Positions 9,935 through 21,058 of a stretch of DNA of 41,782 bases are shown piece by piece. Source of the DNA: Acanthaster planci (taxonomy: Eukaryota; Echinodermata; Asteroidea; Valvatida; Acanthasteridae); contig NW_019091646.1 in NCBI RefSeq assembly GCF_001949145.1, positions 195,560 to 237,341 on the forward strand. Direction: 5' to 3'. The notes below the pieces were generated by a model that did no database searches, was not told the origin of the DNA, and saw only the letters and a program-made list of their open reading frames with translations. Every line of letters starts with the position of its first letter. The first letter of the stretch is position 1. A program made the translations under genes and the position numbers.

Positions 9935-10020
9935 AATTTCGTCACTGGTTTTCAGGTTTTAGATCAATAAAACCCGGGCCGAAGCAGCTGTGTTTGTGCA
10001 CAAACACATTTCTCGGTTTT
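9935..10020 (-). repeat. Composite-repeat junction with perfect palindrome
   Basis: Nearly identical to 1810-1905. Positions 9990-10007 read GTGTTTGTGCACAAACAC, a perfect 18-nt palindrome. In the opposite orientation the junction appears at about 25243-25285 (GTGTTTGTGAACAAACAC at 25255-25272). Confidence 0.75.
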
Positions 10021-10039
10021 TTTTTCCTTTTTCAGACTT

Positions 10040-11900
10040 TTCCCCATAGAGTTTGTACACGTTTTTTGTCCCACAGGACTTTGATAGTTTCATACATGTA
10101 ATCGACCTCAAACTTGCCAGACCTTCACACAATCATCCAAGGATGATCCTGGAATATATTTATCATGATGACGTCATAACATGATTTATTTTTGAATTTT
10201 GAATTTTTCATATTTCGCCATAGGGTTTGTACATTTTTCTACTGCACACTATTATCAGGCTTAATCACTTAGCGCCCGGCCCATTTATCCATATTGATTC
10301 TGCTGGGCCAGTTAATTTTCATTTTTTTTCTGTTTTCAAATTTTTTTGAAAAGTCAAACAAGTCAAAAGTCGAATTTCATTTACTGGACATTTATACCCA
10401 CACAAATGACTGTCTGGTGGCTACTCTAATCTGACAGACACATCTATTGACACCTGAGTATTTCAGCCAGACCTACCACCTTGTAGGTTTGTTTTGTGTA
10501 TAAAGCTTTTGTGCCCGAAACCGTGCACTACCAGAACGTACGAGAAGTCAGACTAAATTTTCCCTTTCGTTTGATTACAAATATACACCCGAGTTGAAAT
10601 ATCAAGTAATATTTCATAAAAATCTTTCAGTTTAAACACAAATCACGCGACATCAAGTGAAAGGAGCAGTGTTTCGGCATGTTTTTAGCCCATTGACTTT
10701 GTACATGTCTTCAAGCCACCATTATCGTAACTTCGCGAGAAAGACCCTGATACAATTATTCCAAATGGATGATGTCATGATAAAGTCATGATCTGATTTT
10801 TTATTAATTTTCAACATTTATTTCAGCCCATTGACTTTGTACATATTTTCAAGCCACCATTTTGGTAACTTTTGATCATCATCATAACTACAGCCAACAA
10901 AGACCCTGATAAAAGAATTTTGTTGAATTTGTGACGTCATGATGATGTTGTCACCTGATTTTTATTAATTTGTTGATATTTAATTTGGCCCCATAGGTTT
11001 TGAACACATGTTTCAGCTGTCAGTCTTTGGCATCCTGATCAATCTGACTTATTCCATGTACAGTATGTACCCGCATAGTTCACCACGGACATACATGTAG
11101 GGTCCCAGAACAAAGTCGTCAAATGACACCATCGGGGGTCACATGACACGAGATTAAAGCTGCAGTTTTTCTTCATAGGTTTTATACACGTTTTTCTACT
11201 TAACCTGAACTTCGGCTCAAGATTACCATGAGAACGAACAAGAAATCAGCCTAAATTTTTCTTTTCGTTCCATTACAAATATACCCAAGAGTCAAATATC
11301 AAGTAAAATCATGTGATATACACTCAAGGAACAGTTTTTCTGCATGTGTTTTTAGCTCATTGTGTTTGTATACATTTTCAAGCCACCATTATCATAACTT
11401 TGCGATGTTTGATCATTATCAATGTCATAGTTAACAAAGACCCTGATACAGTGTTTTAGTCGAGAACTTTATGTCCGAGACCGAGACCAAGGCATTCGAG
11501 ACCGAGACCGAGACCAAGACCGAGACCAGCTCTTTCAAGACCGAGACCAGAACTTCGAGACCGAGACTGAGACCGAGACCTCAAAAAAAGGTCTCAAGAC
11601 CGAGACCAGGTCTCAAGACCTCCAACACTGCCCTGATACAAGAATTATTTCAAATAAATGATGTCATGATGACACCATCATCCATTTTATTACAGATTTT
11701 TTAATATCTATTTCAGCCCATTGACTTCATGTTTTCAAGCGACCATTTCGATAACTTCGCGATGTTTGATCGTTATCAAAGTTACAGCCAACAAAGACCC
11801 TGATGCAAGATTTATTCCAAATTAAAGACGTCATGATGACCTCATTTTGTGTAAATTGATTTTGGATATTTTATTTTTTCCCATTAAACAACTTAAAATC
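10040..11900 (-). repeat. Long-unit CRE-type array, inverted, with insertions
   Basis: Repeated blocks are 'cccattgactttgtacat', 'caagccaccatt', 'cataactt(c/t)gcgatgtttgat', 'acaaagaccctgat', 'gatgtcatgatgac' and 'tttattaat'. Spacing between equivalent points ranges from about 139 to 175 bp. It is the reverse complement of the arrays at 15.9-16.5, 26.1-27.0 and 30.3-31.6 kb. Near 10280-10560 the array is interrupted by unrelated sequence. Confidence 0.75.
11449..11630. mobile_element. hAT-like MITE built of GAGACC repeats
   Basis: A 182-bp insert begins CAGTGTT and ends AACACTG. It is flanked on both sides by CCCTGATA (11441-11448 and 11631-11638), an 8-bp target duplication. Other units of the surrounding array read 'aaagaccctgat(a/g)caag' without the insert, which is an empty-site control. 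An 8-bp duplication with CAGTG termini is characteristic of hAT transposons. The interior is mostly a (GAGACC)n hexamer array, so it translates as a Glu-Thr-rich repeat and is not a gene. Confidence 0.85.
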
Positions 11901-13077
11901 CGAAACAGATCTGTGGCTGTAACAACCACTACTTTTAGTTTTTGTTCTTTCCATTTAGAACTTCCGAAATTTCATTTCCAAAGTTATTGCAGACACCAAC
12001 ATAAAACCCAAGGGGCCTGCTGAGAAGTGGCCTGCCCATGCTAGACATGTACTGGATTAGTCTAGATAAACATGCTGTGTGAAAATCATGCATAAGCGCA
12101 CATCGAGACATCACTGATAGTAGCATACACCTACACAGTTGGAATCACGACAAAACAAGTTGGTGACTTCCAGCAGCGAGAGGGTCATGGACTTGAAAAG
12201 AAAAATCTCGTTTTTTTCCAAACGTACAGTGTAGGTTAATGTGTAAGTACCCCTTTCAAATATCCTGATCTGAACCCCCAGGGGGAGGTACATGTATCTG
12301 GCAGTTTGGGGTCTGATTGGGGTGAACTCTGATGATTTTGGTGGGCAATGAGCACAAAATCTCCTTTAAATAGGGCTTTAGAATTTTGTTTTTTTAAGAA
12401 AGGAAAAAAATGGAAACAAAGCCAGGACTTCAAAAAATTTACTTTGCACAAAGTAACATGCACAATACAACATCCAAACAGTAACAAAAAAGAAATTATG
12501 AACCACTTTCTTGAACATGTACTGTCTAGAAAGTTACTTGTACACGATCTTTGTCACAAAGAAAATTAAGCAGGATAGGTACTGGCATGAACACAAAAGC
12601 TTGGAAGAGAAAAGAGCACAAATTTATGTCAACTAGCTTCAAAAACCTGGGCTTGTATCAGCACTGATGCTGCAAGACTGATAAAATCACTGGTCTCGGT
12701 CAAACAGTCCTGTGCGTATTTCAAACCCTGTTGTGAACGTACATGTTGGACTCTACCATACTATAACTAGATCATGACCAAATGTTGAATCACTGTAGCG
12801 TCCACATTTACTGGAACATGTATGTTTGAACTAGTGCCCACCCATACATGCATTCATGTACATAACAGACATAAAACAGAATAATGTCATACTTTCTTCT
12901 CATGTGAGCTTTCCTAAAAGTACATGTATGTGGGCACAATGGATTGTGTCCCACCTCATTGCCACAGGAATGTGCACATGTAAACAAAGTGTGATTTCAT
13001 TATGTTGAGGGTCTACAGTGTATTGAGTTCGGTTACCCTGGTAATGCTGCCAGTAAAGCAGCAAAGAAGATACTTAC
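11901..13077. other. Probable intron, no repeat array
   Basis: This is single-copy-looking DNA directly downstream, on the minus strand, of the ZDHHC exon donor at 13077. No further exon of that gene, conserved element or array was found. Confidence 0.4.
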
Positions 13078-13187
13078 GGAAACACGAAGAAGAGAGTTGT
13101 CGTACAAATCAGCAGAGCATATGCAACTGTCACAGGAACATACTTTGTTGAGGGCTTGAAGTTGAATTTCTTCTCGCAGCAAGACAT
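13078..13187 (-). CDS. First coding exon of a ZDHHC5/8-type palmitoyltransferase
   Basis: The ATG at 13185-13187 starts MSCCEKKFNFKPSTKYVPV, followed by a hydrophobic segment ending TTTLFFVFP. Animal ZDHHC5 and ZDHHC8 proteins begin in the same way, with a short head, a K(Y/F)(V/I)P motif and the first membrane helix ending in a LFF(A/V)F-type sequence. The family are DHHC-cysteine S-acyltransferases that palmitoylate proteins at the plasma membrane or Golgi. The exon has a consensus donor (CC|GTAAGTA at 13078/13077, phase 2) and a pyrimidine-rich acceptor (CCTCTCTCTAG then GCAG) just before the ATG, so a 5' untranslated exon lies upstream. The DHHC catalytic exons are not seen between 1 and 13077 and must lie outside the window. 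Assignment is by N-terminal motif only, so ZDHHC5 and ZDHHC8 cannot be separated. Confidence 0.8.
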
Positions 13188-13399
13188 TCTGCCTAGAGAG
13201 AGGACAATTGAGAAATATTTTACAAAGAAAAGAAAACTAGAAAGAACAAGACGAACATTGTGTTTGTCTACCAACACTGAGCTGTTTTGGGAAAATCCTT
13301 TGATTTGATAAAAAAGGAAGTTGCAACAGGCAGGAATCAAACAGCTGCCGTGAAGTCCGCAGTTAAACTTTCTATGGGACCATTACCCTCCTTGCTACA

Positions 13400-14134
13400 G
13401 AAGAGTATGACAATGCATGCTCACACGCTTTCCCAGCCACGTGTTTGGCATTTTGCCAACTCCTGAGTATTATGCCCTGAGCATTGTGTGCTGCGTACAA
13501 GTATGTTACAGGCAGATATTGCGTGTTCATGCACAGTTTGCGAATGGACTTTTCGAGTTCAGAAATATCGTAAGGGGTTTTTGTCGCTTCATCTCTGTGA
13601 AGTACACCAGTTAATCACTTCATGCAGTTGACTTAAATGTTTCAGCTATCATCTAATGGACAATTCACTCTGCAATCTTTAACGGTTGATTTTTTACCAA
13701 ATTGTAAAGAATAAAAGGACTTTTTTTATAATTTCCTGTATGATGACGTCATCGGCCCCAAATTTTATACGTCTTAACTGGGTAAAGATCATCATCCACA
13801 CCAATTTTCAGGCGATTCTGACAAACTTCACCACAGACATCTACTGAAAATTCATTTTTCATAATGTTTAACCTGTCGGTAGAAGGTGCTTGACAATTGC
13901 GTGACGTCATCAGTAGATTTTTTGAAGAGTACAATACCCCAAGATACTAACACTGTTCAAAACAAGTCAATATCTATAACCACTTTTATACAACTTTTTA
14001 AACAATTTTTACTTGTTGCTAGAGGGCGTCCAACAATAACATTATGTCATCAGTAGATGATTTGAAGAATACTATACCTCCACCGACTAACACCATTGAA
14101 AATAAATTGGTACCTACATGTATTACCACTTTTA
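13400..14134 (+). repeat. Composite-repeat central module, copy A
   Basis: It shares ordered blocks with 17045-17840, 23760-24890 and 28310-29040: 'ttggcattttgcca', 'cctgagtat', 'caggcagatatt', 'cgaatgg', 'gtaaggg', 'catgcag(t/c)tgact', 'ttttcaggcgatt' and 'gatttgaagaatac'. Within this copy the segment 'gtcatcagtaga' to 'actaacac' is duplicated (about 13905-13955 and 14046-14100). It is truncated at 14134 by a MITE. Confidence 0.75.
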
Positions 14135-14285
14135 GGGACAGGATAAAAACATAGAGACCATTCGCACGCGTTTTCATGCGTTCCCTTCCATTCTGCATGC
14201 CCTCCCCTTCACCCCCGTTCCAATGGGCACTTCGGAACGTGTTCCTGCCCGTTCTCTTGCATGAGTGATTCATAGAGTATTGTTA
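14135..14285 (+). mobile_element. Harbinger-like MITE fragment (one end)
   Basis: It starts GGGACAGGATAAAAACATAG directly after TTA. Reading inward it matches, in the opposite orientation, the right end of the MITE at 24339-24675 (shared blocks 'gagacc(a/g)ttcgca', 'gttc(c/t)cttcc', 'ttcaccc' and 'ttcggaac'). The other terminus and the rest of the host module were not found, so this copy is truncated on the right. Confidence 0.6.
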
Positions 14286-14312
14286 CGTTAATTAGCTGTT
14301 CCTGTGCATGTG
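14286..14312. repeat. Small hairpin
   Basis: GCTGTTC at about 14294 and GAACAGC at about 14313 form a perfect 7-bp stem with a 12-nt loop. No function can be assigned. Confidence 0.4.
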
Positions 14313-14509
14313 AGAACAGCAGCGTCACAACAAAGATGAGAAGAACATGCACACAAGCTGTTCTTGTGTCTTAGCTAAATAAGTGTCAACAGTGTTTGGT
14401 CCGATAAGACTTTTTTCCTCTCTCTTATAAACACTCATGCTGTCCCTTTGATGTACGGACTTCCCCCATTTTATATATTCTTGCTTAAAATGTCCTGGTT
14501 TGAATAGAG

Positions 14510-14965
14510 AACCGCTGAGGAGGGAAGAATTAATATTTTGGGGGGATGGGTGCTCAGAATAAAAAAATGTGCAGTTGTGCAAGAAAAAAAAGATAATAAA
14601 AACCCTCATGGTCAAGGTTTGGATAAAAAAATGTCCAGAAGGAAAGAAAAAATATATTTTGACGGGTTGTGTGCTCAGAATAAGGGGAAAAAATGTGCAT
14701 AGGTACAGGAAAAAAATAAAAACCACACATGGTCTTGGTTTGGACAGGAAACAAGGCCAGAGGAGGAAAGAATTAATATACAATGTATGTATTTTGGCTG
14801 GTTTAGTGCTCTGAATAAAAATGCTGTGGTGCTGGGAAAACTTGAAAATCGCACGAGGTCTACGTTTGGATAAAAAATGCCAAAGAGGGAAGAATCAATA
14901 TTTTTGACTAGGAAAACAAAAGCCACATGTGGTCCACAGTTTCGATAAAAAAATGCCCAGGCGGG
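14510..14965 (+). repeat. Tandem repeat, about four units of 115-125 bp
   Basis: Units start near 14523, 14640, 14764 and 14885 with 'gga(a)agaat(t/c)aatat', continue with 'gtgctc(a/t)gaataa' and 'aaaatg(t/c)', and end with 'catggtc...gtttggata'. Divergence between units is high. The run of minus-strand open frames here follows the repeat and is not evidence of a gene. Confidence 0.7.
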
Positions 14966-15439
14966 CTGTCCTTCAGAAGACTCAACCAAGTCTACTGGAA
15001 CTGTAATACCTGATGGTCGTTCAGCTGTCAATCTTTGGTTGGATTAAAGCTCCACAGAGACTTTATTTGGAATGATTTTATTCCCTCGCTATTTTTATTT
15101 TTGTCTTGGTCTGAACAATAATGATTGGCCAGTGAATAAATCCCATAAAAATGGGTCTTCCATACATGTAAATACTTTTTTTTAATTTACTTTTTTCCTC
15201 AAAGTACTTGACCATTGTATTGTTCTAAAGTACCATCACTGACCATTACATTCCATGATTTCCCCCATCTATACGGAGGTGCCCTGCTGCATTTGCAAAG
15301 GGACTAAAGTGCTCTGGAGAAAAACTGTGCACAAAAGAAATGAGATTTGAGGGCACAAGAAGAAAAATGACAGCTTCCATGTCTATTTGCAACAGAACAT
15401 AGGGCTTTTCGCTTTTCATTGAAAATGTCATCATCATGA

Positions 15440-15845
15440 TTAAATATCTGCGAAGTTTCATCTAGCTGGGACATGTACTTTTGGAGATATAGGGCTTTAA
15501 AGGATGCACTTTTTATGTCACGTGACTTGTCAATTGATGACATCATCATCCCATGAGGTTAATTTTCGTCTACCACATATCCGCTTTCAGATATCTGCAA
15601 AGATTCAACCCACTGGTACAATCACTTTCACTTTCTTTAGGAAATATAGGGCTTGAAAGGTCACACCTTTAATGTCACATGACTTCTGAACTGCCAACAT
15701 CATCATCCCATGACATCAATTTACATGTAACACACATTCCCCTCTAGATATCTGCAAAGTTTCATATCAATGGGATATTTACTTCAGGAGATAAAGGGCT
15801 TCAAAGTTTGCACATTCAATGCCCTGTCACGTGATCACAATTTTT
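15440..15845 (-). repeat. 146-bp repeat array, inverted
   Basis: About 2.7 units in reverse complement. Blocks read 'tttggagatatagggc', 'tttaatgtcac(g/a)tgactt', 'gatgacatcatcatcccatg', 'ttcagatatctgcaaag' and 'cttcaggagataaagggctt'. A junction-like segment at about 15370-15420 ('gtctatttgcaacagaacat') precedes it. Confidence 0.85.
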
Positions 15846-15869
15846 CTTGACGGACCCTCTCTAGCTGGT

Positions 15870-16520
15870 GGATGAAGAGTATGCACCTAACATGTAATCA
15901 GTCACATCGATAAAAGTGCTGAAATCCGGCTGGCGAGAAACGTGTACAAAACCTTAAGGGAAAAATAAATACTCAAAATTCAATAAAATCAGGTGATGAC
16001 GTCATCACAACGTCATGCTTCGCAGCACATCTTTCCCATCGGGTCTTTGCTTGAGGCAACTTTGATGAAAATTGACCCTTAGAATACAAGTGTGCACAAA
16101 CATGAAATCAGTTACATGTAGATTGATCAGAGTCCCTAAGTCTGGCTGTTGAAAAACATGTAAAAACCTATGGGGAAACTTAAATATTCAAAATTCAATA
16201 CAAAATAACGTGATGAGATCATCATGTCGTCATAAATTTGGCATTAATTTTGCATCAGGGTCTTTGCCAGCCGTAACTTTCATGACGATTGAATATCCCC
16301 AAGTATCCAAAATTGTGCCTCAAAAACATGTACAAAGTCAATTGGCTGAAATAATTATTGAAAAATCAGTAATAAATCACTTGATGATGTCATCATGACG
16401 TCGTTGCTCTAGGACTATCTATGCATAAGGGTTCTTCATTGGTACAAGTTTGATGAAGATCCAAAGTTGCTAAAGCACCAAAGTTGCGGGGACAAAAAAC
16501 GTGTACAAAACAAATGGGTT
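15870..16520 (+). repeat. Long-unit CRE-type array
   Basis: The phrase 'aaacgtgtacaaaacctta', 'aaacatgtaaaaacctatgg', 'aaacatgtacaaagtcaat' and 'aaacgtgtacaaaacaaat' recurs at about 15939, 16150, 16322 and 16494. The last three are spaced 172 bp. Each unit then has an AT-rich run, 'gatga(c/t)gtcatcatgacgtc', and 'agggtctttg'. Confidence 0.85.
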
Positions 16521-16579
16521 TTTGAGCAGAAGAAAAAGATGAACGAGGTCATCTGTCTGTTTGCCAACAGAACAGAGAT

Positions 16580-16985
16580 TTGATCAACTAAGGCATCATC
16601 ACATCAAGTCATGTTTCGTACATAACACCTCTCTTTCAAGTTATCTGCAAAGTTTCAACTTGATGGAAAAAGTACTTCAGCAGATATAGGGCTATAAAGA
16701 GTGCACCTTTAATGTCACATGACTTGTTTCCTGATAACGTCATTATCACATAAGGTCAATGTACCTCTAAAGCACTCCCTTTTCAAGATAGCTGCAAGAT
16801 TTGAACCAAATTGAATATACACTTCAGGAGATATAGTACTTTAAATGAAGCACCATTTAATGTCACGTGACTCATCTGCTGATGGCATTGTCATCAAGTG
16901 AGGTCAATTTCCGTGTGTAAACCTTCCCTTCCTAACTGCCTCCAAGGTTTCAACTCAATAAGACATGTACAATACAATATACAAT
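16580..16985 (-). repeat. 146-bp repeat array, inverted
   Basis: About 2.8 units with the standard reverse-complement blocks, preceded at 16525-16570 by the junction phrase 'ctgtctgtttgccaacagaa'. The last unit runs into the central module at about 17000. Confidence 0.85.
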
Positions 16986-16999
16986 ACAAAACACTATAC

Positions 17000-17840
17000 T
17001 TAACGTGGAAAAGGCACAGATAAGATATCTTAAACATTTGTCCCTTTGGCGTTCCATACAATGCGATCTGCTCTCAGTAGCACGGGTCAGCATTTTCCCA
17101 AGTCCCGAGTATAATGCCCTACACACTGTACGCCGTCTATGTTGCAGGCAGATATTGGGCATCCACACACACACAGTAGCATATGCACAGCATGCTAATG
17201 GGATTTTGGAGTTGGCAATTTATATTGTAAGGGGGTTTTGTCGACGGCGCTTCATGTGTGTGAAAAAGTACACTAGTTATGCACTTCATGCAGCTGACTC
17301 CAATGTTTTAGCTGTCTTCTCATGCACAATTTACACTAATATCTCGTACGGTTGATTTGTTACCGAATTTTGAAGAATAAAAGAAGTTTTTATTGCAACT
17401 TCCGGCCTGACATGTGTTGACTGGGTAAAGATGATCATCTACATTACCTTTCAGGCGATTTGGAAAAGCTTTGCCATAGACAATGCATTTTTTCGGAATT
17501 TTTAACCTGTCACTAGGTTAAAATCATCAGTAGATGATTTGAAGAATACTATATCCCAACAGACTAACACCAATGAAAACAACTTGATACCTACATGTAT
17601 TACCACTTTTAAACAATAAGACCACTTCCGGTTTCGACCAAAAGGAAGGCTCACGTGATTTGACCCACAGGAGATGAATTCACAACCACATTTTATCCTG
17701 CCACTTGCTGCAAACAGAATGTTGCGGGAGGCCACGGTTGATTTCATATGGATTTTTATAAATTTAACGGCATATTCAAATATTCAAAATTTAATAATAA
17801 ATCATGTGATGACATCATCATGACGTCAATGTTTAAGTAT
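17000..17840 (+). repeat. Composite-repeat central module, copy B
   Basis: A full-length, uninterrupted copy, useful as the reference for insertions in copies A and D. After the shared first part come 'gatttgaagaatactatatc', 'accacttccggtttcgacc', 'tcacgtgatttgaccc', 'catttt(a)tcctgccacttg' and 'ttgatttcatatggattt', leading into the long-unit array. A plus-strand frame over 17005-17355 aligns as peptide with frames in the other copies. Confidence 0.8.
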
Positions 17841-18110
17841 TATCTTCATTTTACAGTTAGTGCTTGCCGTAACTTTGAAGAAGATCAACGATTACTAAGG
17901 TACCAAAATGGTGCCTCGAAAACGTGTACAAAGTCAATGGGCTGAAATAAATATTGAAATATCAATAATAAATCAGTCGATGACGTCATCATGACGTCAT
18001 GTTTCTAGGACCATCTATGCATAAGGGTTCTTCATTGGTATAAGTTTGATGAAGATCCAAAGTGGCAAAACCACTAAAAAGGTGGCAACAAAACACATGC
18101 ACAAAACAAA
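17760..18110 (+). repeat. Long-unit array with paired CRE sites
   Basis: Two units. The second has two intact CRE octamers, TGACGTCA at 17981-17988 and 17992-17999. Equivalent 'aacgtgtacaaagtcaatgg' phrases precede. Confidence 0.85.
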
Positions 18111-18345
18111 AGGGTTTTGGGTCAGAAGAACAAAATGGAAGAAAAAAAAAAAGAAACACAGAAACAAAAAAACAAAAAAAAACCAAAAAGAATGCCTTTT
18201 TTGCAAAATTGCGAAAAAGCCAAAAACTAGAGGTTGTGTGTCTGTCAGAAGGACAGATAACAGGGCTTTTTCGCCATTTTGTTGTTCTAAAGAAACATTA
18301 AAATATGAAAGTTCTAAAGAAACATTAAAATATGAAAAATTTCCA
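18110..18345 (+). repeat. A-rich tail, junction and 27-bp duplication
   Basis: An A-rich run with 'gcaaaattgcgaaaaagcc' leads into the junction 'actagaggttgtgtgtctgt' and 'cagggctttttcgcc'. Then 'gttctaaagaaacattaaa' plus 'atatgaaa' occurs twice in tandem (about 18283-18335). Confidence 0.7.
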
Positions 18346-20505
18346 TAAAATATTTGTAGGGTTCTTGTCAAAATTGACCATCTGCGAACTCTGCGTAGAA
18401 CACGGACAAAATTTGGCCCTTGCCAACCGATCGTCAGCGAGCCCCGCAAGCTTATTTGCATCATCTAACAATGGGCTTTGTTATGCTTATTTTCCAGGTC
18501 CGCTGAGTCAGTGAACTAAAGACTACGCGAGGTGTGTTTTTTTTAGATAACTCGGGGTTGTTGGTATGCATTAAAGGCCCTAAACACATTGCTGACAATT
18601 ACCTTGACAATACTGTTGCCAGGCAACCTCTGAAACCCTGCCCCTTTGAGCAGCCATTTGATCACGCTTGGCGCACGTTCCTGACAACAGTTGCCCAATA
18701 ATAAAAATGAACCCCTCCAGCCCAGTCCCTTGGGTAAGTGTCATTAGTCTACGCAAACTGGCAAGCCGCCGGCGCCTTGTTCCCACTGTCCTGTCTTGGC
18801 AATGAGCCATGGCCTAGCTGTTGATGGCTATGCTGCCGATCTTAATACAGTATATCCACAAAAAAGGCCAAACAAAATGTGCATGGCACAAAATTAGGTT
18901 CTGCGTAATTACTAGTGCCATTAAGGCCTCGTTTGATTAGGCTCCAGTTTGGAAAATGATTACACTGCCAAAAAAAGATAACAGGAGTGTCAGTTCAGTG
19001 GTTTTCCTGATAGCGTTTAAAATTTGAAAACTTCGTGTAAGGTACAGGGCAAAAAAGGCTTGGCAAAGTGAACGTATGGCCTTTAGTGGTTTGCATTTTT
19101 TTTTAATACGGTACCCATGCCACCAATGGTAATTCCCTTTTTAGAATCCAAAATTATTGTATATGTACATTTGTGAGAGTTGCTTTCGTCTTGAACTTGG
19201 CAGCAATAATTACTTTAAGTGTTCATTGCATCGTGAAGGTTTTCATACAAAATAATTGGTCCCCGATAAAAGCTCCAATTGACATGTTTACTGTCCACAA
19301 AAAGTTATAAAAGCTGTTTTATAAAAAGAAAAAAAATCAATCTCTGAAGGTTTTAATAGACAACAGAAATGAACAATTTTCAGAAATACATAATTTAAAA
19401 ACTCCAAATGAGACTTGTCAATTACATAATAAACACCCGACTCATTTCTGTTGATTTTAAAGGTTGCAATGAATTGCATAAATATTTCTTTAAGGGTCTT
19501 TTAAGCAAATATACCACTAAATTAAGACACAATCCAGCATTAATCTGGACACGAGTTTCCATGTCTGATTTATTTCCAGCCGGTGAGTTTTAGTCACTGG
19601 TATGCCATGAGACATCTCTGTGCATGTGCCATATGCAAGGTCACACTCGGCGAATCACCCAAACCTGCCCTTTTCATTTCGCTTTCCATGGGTTATTTCA
19701 CATCATAAAACTTTGCAACCCAAATGAAAATAACGATGAAAGATCAAAGATTTGCATGTACCTTGTTCTCTGACAAAGAATGGGCATTTTAGTCTCAAAA
19801 AACGTTGTACTTTTCAAAATGTAACTTTGCCGTCTGTGAACAGATCGTCATGGAACACTGGTGAAGGGAACCTTTGGATCTATTCGGAAAATGCCACAAA
19901 GACAGTTAAACCAATCAGAATGCCCGGATCATTTTCTGAAAATTGTCCCAAAAACAAGTTCGTATGAAGAGCCGTGGAGAATGATGCTGGCGTGTCCTGA
20001 CCACGAACACGAAAGATGCGTAATTTTTACCATAAAACCAAAACCACTTTGAATTTAGCAATGAAATTCTAGGAACGTACAAACAAAACACACAGAATAA
20101 ACCTGTCGAAATTTCAAAACGACCTGTTGAGGACCTTTTTTTTTTTTTCATTTTTTGCAGCTTGAGGCTGTTCCCAACTATTTTAGTGGTATATTTTTAC
20201 ACCGTTGTAGCAAACACTGCATGTCAAATGCGCTCAAGAGTCATTTTCATTTATTCTGCAGGGAATTACCTCGATGCAGCATGTTCACGGGCTTTGCGTT
20301 ATTGTAATACGGCCTGCAACTCATTATTTAGTAAAGCATTATAATGACAATAGAGGGTCGGCCCCGTTAGCCTTATTAACTTGACCTCACACGGACGAAT
20401 ACGGCCGCGGAGTACCCAAACTGCTCAGCCCTTAGCAACGGACAGCTTTTCGCGTAAATCCGCAGAGGTTTTTTTGAAAAGAACCCTTGCATATACAGGT
20501 TTTAA
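18346..20505. other. Non-array region, no gene recognised
   Basis: About 2.2 kb free of the composite repeats. The open frames on both strands are short and not protein-like. A strong acceptor-like sequence (poly-T then CATTTTTTGCAG at about 20128-20159) has no convincing exon after it. The stretch 18580-19110 is GC-richer and contains the X-box listed separately, and could be regulatory. Confidence 0.4.
18615..18627. promoter_or_regulatory. RFX-type X-box, perfect palindrome
   Basis: GTTGCCAGGCAAC fits the RFX-factor X-box consensus with two full half-sites and a 1-nt spacer. Further GTTGCC and TTGGCA half-sites follow at about 18687 and 18797. It lies about 5.4 kb upstream of the ZDHHC start codon on that gene's strand. 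RFX sites often drive ciliary genes. The functional link here is inference. Confidence 0.35.
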
Positions 20506-20509
20506 CAAA

Positions 20510-21058
20510 AATGACGCGCCCTTCAGGAGATAATGTGCTTTGAAAACTGCACCTTTAATCACTTGATGTCACTTGATGTCATCCTCACGTGCAAGCAACA
20601 TTCGTCTAAAGCCCTCCTCTTTCAAGATATATACAAGGTTTGAACCCAATTGGACATCTACTTCGGGAGATATATGACTTTAAAGAGTACACCTTTAATG
20701 TCACATGACTTGTCACCTGGTAATGTCATCATTACATCAAAGCATTAAAGCACTCCCTTCTAAAATATCTGCAATGCTTGAACCCAATTGCATGTGTACT
20801 TCACGAGATACAGTACTTGTACATGTAGGATTGCACCTTTAATGTACTTCACGAGATAAAGTACTTTGAAGAGTGCACATTTAATGTCACATGACTTATT
20901 TGCTGATGAAGTCTTCATCTCACGAGGTCAATATTCCCCTAGAGCATTCCCTTTTCAAGACGTCTGCAAGATTTGAACTTGATCGGACATCTACTTCAGG
21001 AGATACAGGGCCTTAAAGAGTGCACCTTTAATGTCACATGAATTGTCTCCTGATGACC
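20510..21058 (-). repeat. 146-bp repeat array, inverted
   Basis: About 3.7 units in reverse complement, including a local duplication around 20790-20880 ('tgtacttcacgagata' twice). CRE sites are mostly mutated (for example 'gtaatgtcatcattac'). Confidence 0.85.

Noticed and set aside
11471-11704. Glu-Thr repeat protein on the plus strand
   Set aside because: It is the translation of the GAGACC hexamer inside a hAT-like MITE.
14325-15031. Overlapping open frames on the minus strand rich in Phe and Ser
   Set aside because: They follow the 115-125 bp tandem repeat and its A/T-rich composition. The same peptide pattern repeats with the DNA unit.
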